Shown: positions 53,003-60,023 of the stretch, piece by piece
Layout: each line of letters starts with the position of its first letter
Numbering within the stretch: the stretch's first letter is position 1
From: Sporolactobacillus sp. Y61
Lineage (GTDB): Bacteria > Bacillota > Bacilli > Bacillales > Sporolactobacillaceae
Assembly (NCBI RefSeq): GCF_040529185.1
Contig: NZ_CP159510.1
Coordinates: 1,612,001 to 1,676,000 of the forward strand
Direction of reading: 5' to 3'
DNA: 64,000 nucleotides
Program-made: the position numbers and the translations under genes
Notes under the pieces: model-generated
What the model was told of the DNA's origin: nothing
The model's input: only the letters and a program-made list of their open reading frames with translations
The model's database searches: none

Positions 53003-53299
53003 TTATTTTTTATTCAGTTTCTGATTCTTAAATTGGTCTTGATCTGACGAAAAAATTAAATTGCTAATGTCTATTTTTAATTTTCTCCATTCCCTTGTTC
53101 CTTGAATATTCTCAATGAATTCCCTGAACTTTATATCATTGTTGTAATATAAGTATTTCCCTAGAATACGGTCGTGAAAGTAAGTAATTATCCCTTTGAA
53201 ATGGGTTCCATTTTGATCAATTAATTCTACTTTAACTGGATATTTTGGATCTTGAAAATTTGATTGAATTGGCATTATCAATGCATGTTTGATAATCAT
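53003..53299 (-). CDS. Unknown 98-aa protein in an AT-rich stretch
   Basis: I do not recognise the family. The protein is soluble, with a beta-rich first half (VKVELIDQNGTHFKGIITYF, HDRILGKYLYYNNDIKFREF) and a basic, helical tail. The start is well supported: AAGGAGGAATTTTC precedes the ATG at 53299, and the ATG overlaps the stop of the frame upstream (ATGA). The base composition is much more AT-rich than the core genes around it, which suggests transfer. It lies between the IS remnant and hag. Confidence 0.55.
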   Translation of the reverse strand: MIIKHALIMPIQSNFQDPKYPVKVELIDQNGTHFKGIITYFHDRILGKYLYYNNDIKFREFIENIQGTREWRKLKIDISNLIFSSDQDQFKNQKLNKK

Positions 53300-53542
53300 G
53301 AAAATTCCTCCTTGTATAATAAAATAGCTTCTCGGTATTCGCCAGGGTAGATGGGATAAGGGTTTATTTGAACCATAAAAGTCATCATCTTCCTTCTGCT
53401 TTTTAGGGATATTTTTATAATGTGATCGTGAACAAAGATTAGCCGCTTACTTTGAACTTGTGGAAAACAGATTTCTCTCACTTGACCACCACACTTCAGC
53501 CCATATATTCAGATTGCGGTCCTGCTTCGATGCTTCACTCAT
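53296..53542 (-). pseudogene. Frameshifted small gene upstream of the 98-aa gene
   Basis: An ATG at 53542 with the ribosome site AAGGAGGACAAG starts MSEASKQDRNLNIWAEVWW, then the frame stops after about 31 codons. The +1-related frame next to it continues as REICFPQVQSKRLIFVHDHI...YPGEYREAILLYKEEF and ends at the start of the 98-aa gene. Together they look like one small gene broken by a single frameshift. The NLNIWAEV stretch recalls VLNVWAEV in the pRiA4b ORF-3-like protein at 43594-45195. Function is unknown. Confidence 0.5.
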
Positions 53543-53763
53543 TTCTTGTCCTCCTTATTCTTAATTTATTTATATCATAAGGTAACATTGGTAAAATGAC
53601 GAGACTTATATCTACGTATTATAAGCATTTCATGATGAAGCTGAGAACTTTTCACGGGTATTTCTCAATGAATCGTAGAATTTGAAACCCACCCTCGAAA
53701 TTTCTCTCCCATACATCAAAACTCAATACATGTCTAAAAAATGTATAATTATTTCTAGTCTAC

Positions 53764-53790
53764 TAAACATCCTTCCTCCTCTGACGATAT
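53764..53790 (+). promoter_or_regulatory. SigD promoter of hag
   Basis: TAAA, 15 bases, then GACGATAT is a close match to the SigD consensus TAAA-N15-GCCGATAT. The leader behind it has a hairpin (TTGGGAAGG-CG-CCTTTCCAA) and several GGA triplets near the AAGGAGGAA ribosome site, which could be CsrA contacts. Confidence 0.8.
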
Positions 53791-53884
53791 ATACAGTGTA
53801 AGCAGTTGGGAAGGCGCCTTTCCAATTGCCAAGATACTATTCCACATGGACGTGGGAATTCATAATTCAAGGAGGAAATTAGTT

Positions 53885-55240
53885 ATGATTATCAATCACA
53901 ACATTGCTGCGTTGAATACGCTCAATAACCTGAGCAAGAACACAGCGGCAACTCAGAAATCACTTGAAAAACTGTCTTCAGGCCTTCGCATTAACCGTGC
54001 AGGTGATGACGCTGCAGGTCTCGCCATTTCTGAAAAAATGCGTGGACAGATTCGCGGGCTGGATATGGCAAATAAGAACGCACAAGACGGGGTTTCTCTT
54101 ATTCAAACTGCTGAAGGAGCATTGAGCGAAACGCACTCAATTCTTCAACGTATGCGCGAATTAGCTGTTCAATCTGCAAACGATACAAATACTACAGATG
54201 ATCGTTCTGAAATTCAAAAAGAAATTGAACAGTTAAAAAGCGAAATTAATAGAATTTCAAGTGATACTGAATTTAACACCAAAAAATTAATCAGTGGTGG
54301 CATTGGTGCAACATCTAGTATTGGGACAACTAATACTGCTGGATTATCAGGTGTAGCAGTTGAAACACCTTCACTTGATACTGGGGCCTATACATTCACT
54401 ATTACAGTAGACAACGCCGCTGCAGTTAGTGGTCAAACTGATGCAGGTACAGGTGTTACTGCAGTGACTAGTTCTGCAGCGGGAGATCACACGCTTGGGA
54501 ACTATCAATTAAATGTGACTGACGACTCAGCAAACGCAGGTAAGAAACTTTTGACATTAGTGAACAGAGACACAGGAAAAACTGTAGGGACACTAAATAA
54601 TCAGGCGGATGACACTACTTCTTATACCATTGCTGGTTATGAATTTACAAATGGTGGTACCATTTCCAATGGCTCTTATTCGTTTACTGAGGATGCTGAT
54701 ATTTCAGTTGCAGTGACTGATGGTGCTACAACAGTAGCTACGGCAACTGTTGATAATTTAACTAAAGGTGAGTTCGAAGTAGCAGGCGTCAATCTTCAGT
54801 TCAACTCTAATGTTGCTGCCGGTGCGACTGATGTAAATGTTGTAAATAATTCAATACAATTCCACATCGGAGCAAATGAAGATCAAACAATGGATTTAGC
54901 TGTTAATGATATGTCAGCTACTGCTTTAGGAGTTGATACTGTAGATGTTACTTCTGCTACTGGGGCAGAATCAGCTATTACCTCTTTAGATGACGCTATT
55001 AAAAGTGTTTCTTCTGAACGCTCTAAACTTGGTGCCTTCCAGAACCGTCTGGAACACACGATCAACAACCTGGGTACTTCTTCGGAAAACCTGACGGCTG
55101 CTGAATCACGTATCCGTGACGTAGACATGGCGAAAGAAATGAGCAACTTCACGAAGAATAACATCCTGAACCAGGCTGCTCAGGCAATGCTTGCTCAATC
55201 CAACCAGCTTCCTCAGGGTGTTCTACAGTTACTGCGATAA
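53885..55240 (+). CDS. hag: Flagellin
   Basis: Flagellin is the filament subunit, exported and polymerised. The ends are the conserved flagellin domains: MIINHNIAALNTLNNLSKN, INRAGDDAAGLAISEKMRGQ near the start and SRIRDVDMAKEMSNFTKNNI, LNQAAQAMLAQSNQLPQGVL at the end. The middle (about residues 89-380) is the exposed domain, AT-rich and with different codon use from both ends, which points to domain exchange. The ATG at 53885 is preceded by AAGGAGGAA. At 451 aa it is longer than B. subtilis Hag (about 304). A SigD promoter and a terminator bracket it. Confidence 0.97.
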   Translation: MIINHNIAALNTLNNLSKNTAATQKSLEKLSSGLRINRAGDDAAGLAISEKMRGQIRGLDMANKNAQDGVSLIQTAEGALSETHSILQRMRELAVQSANDTNTTDDRSEIQKEIEQLKSEINRISSDTEFNTKKLISGGIGATSSIGTTNTAGLSGVAVETPSLDTGAYTFTITVDNAAAVSGQTDAGTGVTAVTSSAAGDHTLGNYQLNVTDDSANAGKKLLTLVNRDTGKTVGTLNNQADDTTSYTIAGYEFTNGGTISNGSYSFTEDADISVAVTDGATTVATATVDNLTKGEFEVAGVNLQFNSNVAAGATDVNVVNNSIQFHIGANEDQTMDLAVNDMSATALGVDTVDVTSATGAESAITSLDDAIKSVSSERSKLGAFQNRLEHTINNLGTSSENLTAAESRIRDVDMAKEMSNFTKNNILNQAAQAMLAQSNQLPQGVLQLLR

Positions 55241-55266
55241 TTCATTTAGAATTTACATTTTATCAG

Positions 55267-55298
55267 AAACGGATCTCCATCAATGGAGGTCCGTTTTT
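55267..55298 (+). terminator. Terminator of hag
   Basis: AAACGGATCTCCA pairs with TGGAGGTCCGTTT with one G-U pair, then a short T-run. Confidence 0.85.
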
Positions 55299-55323
55299 CC
55301 TTGAACGAAACGGTTCATAGCCT

Positions 55324-55349
55324 TAACTTTTTTTGATAGACGCCGATAT
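55324..55349 (+). promoter_or_regulatory. SigD promoter of flaG-fliDST
   Basis: TAAC, 14 bases, then GCCGATAT, the exact SigD -10 box. It lies just before flaG. Confidence 0.7.
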
Positions 55350-55391
55350 TATCAATAGGAAAACAAGTGGACAGGTTGAGGAGGGCTGGTC

Positions 55392-55763
55392 ATGGGTATT
55401 GATGTGACGGGGAGTGCATCGGTGACTCATCATCAGAATGTGCAGATTGCAATGCCGGGCACGGTGGATTCACGGGAAATTGCGGAAGACAAAAATTCTG
55501 TCAGCAAACCTGATGAAGAAAGGATTTACACATCTTTCACAAAAAAACAACTGGACGATCTGGTAAAGGATGCAAATAAATTACTCAGTTCAAATATAAC
55601 AGAAATGCGATATGTACTTCATGATAAACTGAATACATACTATATCCGTCTGGAGGACGCGGTAACGCATGAATTGATCCGGGAAATTCCTCCAAAAAAG
55701 TTCATGGATATGTATGCAGCAATTGCGGAGAAGCTTGGGTTAATTGTGAATAAACGGGTTTAA
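55392..55763 (+). CDS. flaG: FlaG-family flagellar protein
   Basis: FlaG proteins affect filament length; their molecular role is unsettled. The 123-residue protein has the family C-terminal domain with KKQLDDLVKDANKLLSS, RYVLHDKLNTYYIRLED and IREIPPKKFMDMYAAIAEKL, preceded by a variable polar N-terminus. A GTTGAGGAGGG site precedes the ATG. It is between hag and fliD, its standard place, and the intact RExPPKKFxDMYA block supports the assignment. Confidence 0.92.
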   Translation: MGIDVTGSASVTHHQNVQIAMPGTVDSREIAEDKNSVSKPDEERIYTSFTKKQLDDLVKDANKLLSSNITEMRYVLHDKLNTYYIRLEDAVTHELIREIPPKKFMDMYAAIAEKLGLIVNKRV

Positions 55764-55787
55764 GTTTTTTATTGAGAGGTGGTCAGA

Positions 55788-57368
55788 ATGGCTGATTCAA
55801 CGAGCGGTGTATCCATTAATTCGATTAACAGTATGATCGGTTCGACAAACAGTAACCGGGTCAGCGGGCTTGCCAGTGGGATCGACGTAGACAGTATCAT
55901 GACGCAGATCATGACGGCAGAGAGCCAGCCGATGATTCAGATGCAGCAGCGACTGCAGCAGACGGAGTGGCTGCGCGATGATTATCGTTCGATGAATACG
56001 CTGCTCAGTAACCTTGAGGATACGATCTTTCCGATGAAGCTGCAGAACAGCTATCTGACGAAATCAGCAACATCGAGTAATGATTCGATTGTCTCAGCGA
56101 CAGCCACTCCAAATGCCGGGAATACAACGTATAAATTATCAAACGTTAAAATGGCAGCGTCAGCAAGTGCTGTAGGTGGAGAGATTACTACTAATCCTGA
56201 TTTTGATCCGGATAAAAGCCTGGCAAGTCAGAGTGAAATTTTAGGTAGTTTACCAGAGAGCATCACTTTTTCAATTACGACTTATGATGAGAATGGAAAA
56301 CCGATTGCCCCGGATCCACCATTTTCCTTTGATCCTGGTACAACGTCGTTAAATGACATGCTGAAAACGATTTCTGATTCCAACTCAGGTGTCAATGCGT
56401 TTTATGATCCTTTTACTCATAAAATAGCTATGACACGAAAGGAAACTGGAAATTTAAATCCAAATGGATCGGATATTGTATTTAGTGGTAATTTTATCAC
56501 CAATACCCTCAAAATGACTAGTACTGATGCTAATTTTACTGATGGGTCGGACGCCGAATTCACTATAAACGGACTGGACACGCACCGCCACTCTAACACG
56601 TTCACTGTCGGCGGTGTCACCTACACCCTTCAGGGAAATACCGCACCGGGTGAAACGGCAACGGTTCGTGTTGACAACGACACGGAAGCCGTATTTAAAA
56701 AGATTACGGATTTTGTCGATCAGTATAATGACACGATCGCGAAGATCAACGACAAGATCTCAGAGAAACGCTACCGCGACTATCCGCCTCTGACGGATCT
56801 TCAGAAATCGGAGATGAAAGATTCGGACATCGAGAACTGGACGAACCGGGCGAAATCCGGCATGCTGGCGAGCGACAGTATCCTGACCGGCGCGCTGGCG
56901 CAGATGCGTCAGGATATCTATTCATCAGTCAGTGGAACGGGTAATGATGAGATGGATCAGCTCGCTGAGATCGGGATCACGACGAGTACCGATTATCTGG
57001 AACACGGCAAGCTTGTTGTCGATGAGGCAAAGCTGCGTGAGGCGATCAGTACCGATCCGCAGGCGGTAATGAACCTGTTTTCGAAACAGGGGACGACGGA
57101 AGCTGATCAGGGGATCATGCAGCGCCTCGACGGGACGCTGAAGAAAACGGTCGATCAGATTGAAGAGAAGGCCGGGAAGACAAGCTGGGTTGAAGATCAG
57201 TACTCGATGGGGCGCAGCATTAATGACATGAATGAACGGATTGCAGCTTTCAAGCTGCGATTAGTTGATGTCGAAAATCGCTATTATGCCCAGTTTGACG
57301 CCATGGAAGCGGCCATCCAGCAGGCGAACAGCCAGGCTGGTTATCTGCAACAGTTCATGGGACAATAA
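55788..57368 (+). CDS. fliD: Flagellar filament cap protein FliD (HAP2)
   Basis: FliD caps the filament and guides flagellin assembly. The FliD N-domain (VSGLASGIDVDSIMTQIMTA) and C-domain (LAEIGITTSTDYLEHGKLVV, LREAISTDPQAVMNLFSKQG) are present, and the protein ends in a coiled-coil tail. The ATG at 55788, behind GAGGTGGTC, gives 526 aa. Residues about 115-260 are AT-rich with other codon use than the rest, as in hag. It is followed by fliS and fliT. Confidence 0.95.
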   Translation: MADSTSGVSINSINSMIGSTNSNRVSGLASGIDVDSIMTQIMTAESQPMIQMQQRLQQTEWLRDDYRSMNTLLSNLEDTIFPMKLQNSYLTKSATSSNDSIVSATATPNAGNTTYKLSNVKMAASASAVGGEITTNPDFDPDKSLASQSEILGSLPESITFSITTYDENGKPIAPDPPFSFDPGTTSLNDMLKTISDSNSGVNAFYDPFTHKIAMTRKETGNLNPNGSDIVFSGNFITNTLKMTSTDANFTDGSDAEFTINGLDTHRHSNTFTVGGVTYTLQGNTAPGETATVRVDNDTEAVFKKITDFVDQYNDTIAKINDKISEKRYRDYPPLTDLQKSEMKDSDIENWTNRAKSGMLASDSILTGALAQMRQDIYSSVSGTGNDEMDQLAEIGITTSTDYLEHGKLVVDEAKLREAISTDPQAVMNLFSKQGTTEADQGIMQRLDGTLKKTVDQIEEKAGKTSWVEDQYSMGRSINDMNERIAAFKLRLVDVENRYYAQFDAMEAAIQQANSQAGYLQQFMGQ

Positions 57369-57386
57369 ACAGAGGAGGACAAAACC

Positions 57387-57782
57387 ATGCCTGCAAGTGC
57401 ATATAAAGCCTATCAACAGAATTCGGTACTGACGGCGACACCGGGTGAACTGACCCTGATGCTTTATAACGGCTGTCTCAAATTTATCAGACAGTCGAAA
57501 AGGGCTGTTCAAATGAAAGAAACAGAGCAGAAAAATATTAATCTGCAAAAGGCGCAGGCAATCATCCACGAGCTGATGGTGACCCTTGACCAGAAGCAGC
57601 CGGTCGCAAAAAGTATGATGCAGCTCTACGACTACATCTACCGCCGGATGATTGAAGCGAACCTGAAAAATGATCTGGAGATTCTGGATGAGGTCGAGGG
57701 ACTGGTCACCGATTTCCGCGATACCTGGAAGCAGGTCATTGAGATCACACAGAAAAATCAACCGAAACGGAACCGCGCCTGA
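57387..57782 (+). CDS. fliS: Flagellin chaperone FliS
   Basis: FliS keeps flagellin unfolded and targets it to the export gate. The 131-residue helical protein has the family marks YKAYQQNSVLTATPGELTLM, LYNGCLKFIRQSKRAVQ and the INLQKAQAIIHELMVTLD helix. AGAGGAGGACAAA precedes the ATG. It follows fliD by 18 bases and is next to fliT. Confidence 0.95.
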   Translation: MPASAYKAYQQNSVLTATPGELTLMLYNGCLKFIRQSKRAVQMKETEQKNINLQKAQAIIHELMVTLDQKQPVAKSMMQLYDYIYRRMIEANLKNDLEILDEVEGLVTDFRDTWKQVIEITQKNQPKRNRA

Positions 57783-57783
57783 G

Positions 57784-58128
57784 ATGCTGATGCAGGAGAT
57801 TTACAATAAGACGGTGCAGATTGAGGACTTGCTTGGAAAACAGGAGCAGGTGCCGCGTGAGACGTTCATTAAACAGCTGCAGCATCTGCTTGATGAGCGC
57901 GGCCGGCTGCTCAGCCGGCTCTCCGGTACGTGCAGTGCCGATGAGCGGGCGATCGGCCAGCACATCATGGAGATCAATCAGCACATCAATATGCAGCTGC
58001 GGTCCATCCGCCAGGACATCGTCCAGGAGATGCAGCAGTTTAAGCATCGAAAACGTACCGTCAGCCGCTACCGCAATCCGTACACCGGACCGACAAAAGA
58101 TGGCATGTATCTGGATAAAAGAGAGTGA
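57784..58128 (+). CDS. fliT: Flagellar protein FliT-like chaperone
   Basis: FliT-type proteins bind FliD. The 114-residue helical protein has charged heptads (IYNKTVQIEDLLGKQEQVPR, FIKQLQHLLDERGRLLSRL) and a basic C-terminus. The ATG at 57784 overlaps the region just after the fliS stop; the longer open frame upstream is out of the fliS frame and is a shadow. It ends at a terminator at 58128-58156. Identity in this family is low, so position carries weight. Confidence 0.82.
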   Translation: MLMQEIYNKTVQIEDLLGKQEQVPRETFIKQLQHLLDERGRLLSRLSGTCSADERAIGQHIMEINQHINMQLRSIRQDIVQEMQQFKHRKRTVSRYRNPYTGPTKDGMYLDKRE

Positions 58129-58156
58129 CCGCTGACCGTGGATCAGTGGTTTTTTT
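58128..58156 (+). terminator. Terminator of the fliDST operon
   Basis: ACCGCTGA (58128-58135) pairs with TCAGTGGT (58143-58150) with one wobble pair, followed by seven T residues. Confidence 0.75.
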
Positions 58157-58350
58157 ATCCCGTATGAACGAGCAGTAAAAACCCCATCTCAGGGTAAACG
58201 AACATATCCAGGTGGGGTCCCAGCAGCCTGATGGGTTCAACGAACAATCAGTGGGAGATGATGCAGGCTAAAAACGAGGGCCTCCTGTCGCAACGCCTGC
58301 ACAAGCACGCCCTGTGTGCCCGAAACTCCCACTGATTGAAGTTTCATTTT
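58156..58350 (+). repeat. R-family repeat, copy 3 (long form)
   Basis: TATCCCGTATGAACGAGCAG, the CCCCATC...GGTGGGGTC stem, CAGCAGCCTGATGGGTTCAA with CGAACAATCAGTGGGAG, and the end CCCACTGATTGAAGTTTCAT follow the R-family order. It has an extra 60 bases with GAGGGCCTCCTGTCGCAACG. It lies between the fliT terminator and a minus-strand gene and has no open frame. Confidence 0.65.
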
Positions 58351-58399
58351 AAAAAAATAAAACAGCCCATTCGATGGCATCTGATGTCATCGTATGGGC
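58351..58399 (-). terminator. Terminator of the 49-aa gene
   Basis: On the minus strand GCCCAT.CGATG pairs with CATCG.ATGGGC (one T-T mismatch) and is followed by CTGTTTTATTTTTTT. Confidence 0.75.
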
Positions 58400-58426
58400 C
58401 TTTCCGTGTTCATGTTGGTTTGTCTA

Positions 58427-58576
58427 TTAGTCAGCAGCAACGGCTTCGCCTTCGTTGTCCGCAGTTTCTTCTGTATTCAGGCTGGCCAGGAACTGCAGAT
58501 AGTTGTAGGTCGATTCCTTTTCATCATCATTCAGCTTTTCGAACAGTTCAATGATTTCTTCTTTTTGTACAGACAT
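58427..58576 (-). CDS. Unknown 49-aa acidic protein
   Basis: The short protein has one amphipathic helix pair (KEEIIELFEKLNDDEKESTY) and an acidic Ala/Glu tail. I do not recognise a family. The ATG at 58576, after GGGGAG with 7 bases, and its own terminator support a real gene; the longer upstream frame has no ribosome site. It is on the minus strand, divergent from hpf. It resembles small stress or sporulation proteins only in size and composition. Confidence 0.6.
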   Translation of the reverse strand: MSVQKEEIIELFEKLNDDEKESTYNYLQFLASLNTEETADNEGEAVAAD

Positions 58577-58770
58577 GTCATGTCTCCCCTTTTTGGTAAT
58601 AGGTTCACCGGCTGACAGCATCATCGTGAAAATAATCACAAAGTGTTCATCAGACAAAACCTCTATTCTACCACTGAGCAACAGGTTATCCTGTGAAACC
58701 CGTCACTTTCTGAGGGGGTTATCCCTCATTGCGTTTTTATTATATGTGTTAATCAGGGGAAGGTCAATAG

Positions 58771-58787
58771 AAAAAAGCGCTTTCATT
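58771..58787. promoter_or_regulatory. cre-like site between the 49-aa gene and hpf
   Basis: AAAAAAGCGCTTTCATT reads on the minus strand as AATGAAAGCGCTTTTTT, a near match to the CcpA operator TGAAAGCGCTTTCA. It lies in the divergent gap. Confidence 0.4.
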
Positions 58788-58915
58788 GGCTTAGATTCTA
58801 TTGAATTATTGCATGAAATCAGTACTTGTTTTGCATCGATGGCAATTTTGTGAACAAACGAAAAACTTTGTCAGATCCTTGTCGGTGAAAACGGGTGTTG
58901 TAAATTAATTTTACA

Positions 58916-58941
58916 GTTTGAGAAGGAATCAGGACGGGAAT
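58916..58941 (+). promoter_or_regulatory. SigB-like promoter of hpf
   Basis: GTTTGA, 14 bases, then GGGAAT resembles the stress sigma factor SigB consensus (GTTTAA-N14-GGGWAT). B. subtilis hpf (yvyD) is SigB- and SigH-dependent, which fits. It lies 36 bases before the start codon. Confidence 0.6.
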
Positions 58942-58976
58942 GTCGAAAGTATATAATATCGAAGGGAGGCTTTCTC

Positions 58977-59528
58977 ATGGATATCAATATTCGGGGAGAA
59001 AATATCGCTGTTACACCGTCTCTGCAGAAATACGCGGAGAAAAGGATTGGCAAGCTGGAGAAATATTTCAGTGAGCCTCTGGCAACGAGTGCCCGCATCA
59101 ACATGCGGGTGCACAACACAGAACAGGTGGTTGAAGTCACCATCCCGATACAGGGGCTTCTCCTGAGAGCTGAAGTGGGCGAAGAGGATATGTACACATC
59201 GATTGATCAGGCGGTTTCCAAACTGGAGCGTCAGATTAAGAAATATAAGACGAAGCTGTACCGCAAGAGCCGTCAGAACGACCGGCAGGTACGCGAAGCA
59301 GCCGGTGCAACGCTGACCAGGACGGCGGAACCGGAAACAGGGGAGGACGCGCCTGAAATCGTGCGCAGAAAGAGTTTTGTTCTGAAGCCGATGACGGTGG
59401 AAGAAGCGATCCTGCAAATGGACATGCTGGGACACTCATTCTTTGTTTTTAAAAATGCAGAAAGTAACACTATTAATGTCGTCTATCGCCGGAAAGACGG
59501 GCGGTATGGGCTGATCGATCAGGAATAG
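58977..59528 (+). CDS. hpf: Long-form hibernation promoting factor
   Basis: Long HPF pairs two ribosomes into inactive 100S dimers. The N-terminal HPF domain (DINIRGENIAVTPSLQKYAE, RIGKLEKYFSEPLATSARIN, DMYTSIDQAVSKLERQIKKY) is followed by a linker and the C-terminal dimer domain (IVRRKSFVLKPMTVEEAILQ, LGHSFFVFKNAES). AAGGGAGG precedes the ATG. The 183-residue length marks the long form. It lies between the flagellar block and secA as in B. subtilis. Confidence 0.96.
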   Translation: MDINIRGENIAVTPSLQKYAEKRIGKLEKYFSEPLATSARINMRVHNTEQVVEVTIPIQGLLLRAEVGEEDMYTSIDQAVSKLERQIKKYKTKLYRKSRQNDRQVREAAGATLTRTAEPETGEDAPEIVRRKSFVLKPMTVEEAILQMDMLGHSFFVFKNAESNTINVVYRRKDGRYGLIDQE

Positions 59529-59558
59529 CATCAGGTGAAGAAGCAGGTCGAACGGGGA

Positions 59559-59591
59559 ATCGGAAAGGAGACATCCTTTCCGGTTCTTTTT
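59559..59591 (+). terminator. Terminator of hpf
   Basis: AATCGGAAAGG (59559-59569) pairs with CCTTTCCGGTT (59575-59585) with a wobble, then a T-rich tail. Confidence 0.75.
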
Positions 59592-59850
59592 AGCGTGATA
59601 ATGAGCGTTTGAATTCAGGCTGTCGTATCAGATAAATTAAGCCTGCAATGTGCCGCTCGGTCGTTTTCTTCATGCCCGGGTTTCAGAAAGAGAGCTGCCT
59701 GGCTGTTTTCAAGTATTTCAACTTGGCGTATAATGAAAGTTGTGTGTATTTCAGGGCTGTTTACGACATCAGGGTGACTTTCCCCCTGATCGGCGGAGTG
59801 CCCTGCGAAAAGATATACTGAACAGTGAATTTTCACCATTCTTTCATATA

Positions 59851-59879
59851 TTGTCACTGTTCGGGAAGATTGTTACAAT
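59851..59879 (+). promoter_or_regulatory. SigA promoter of secA
   Basis: TTGTCA and TACAAT are 17 bases apart. The leader of about 140 bases contains ATCACGCCGG...CCGGACGTGAT (59894-59925), a hairpin. The rest of 59592-59850 has no recognised feature. Confidence 0.6.
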
Positions 59880-60023
59880 AGAAGGCATATGATTAGATCA
59901 CGCCGGGAGAGTTGCCGGACGTGATTGAAGGTGAGTATTAGGGACAGGACTGATAAAAACCAAAACCATCCCGGCGTGCCGGCCCGGCATGACGCGGAAG
60001 TCAAAATTGAGGTGTATGCAGGC

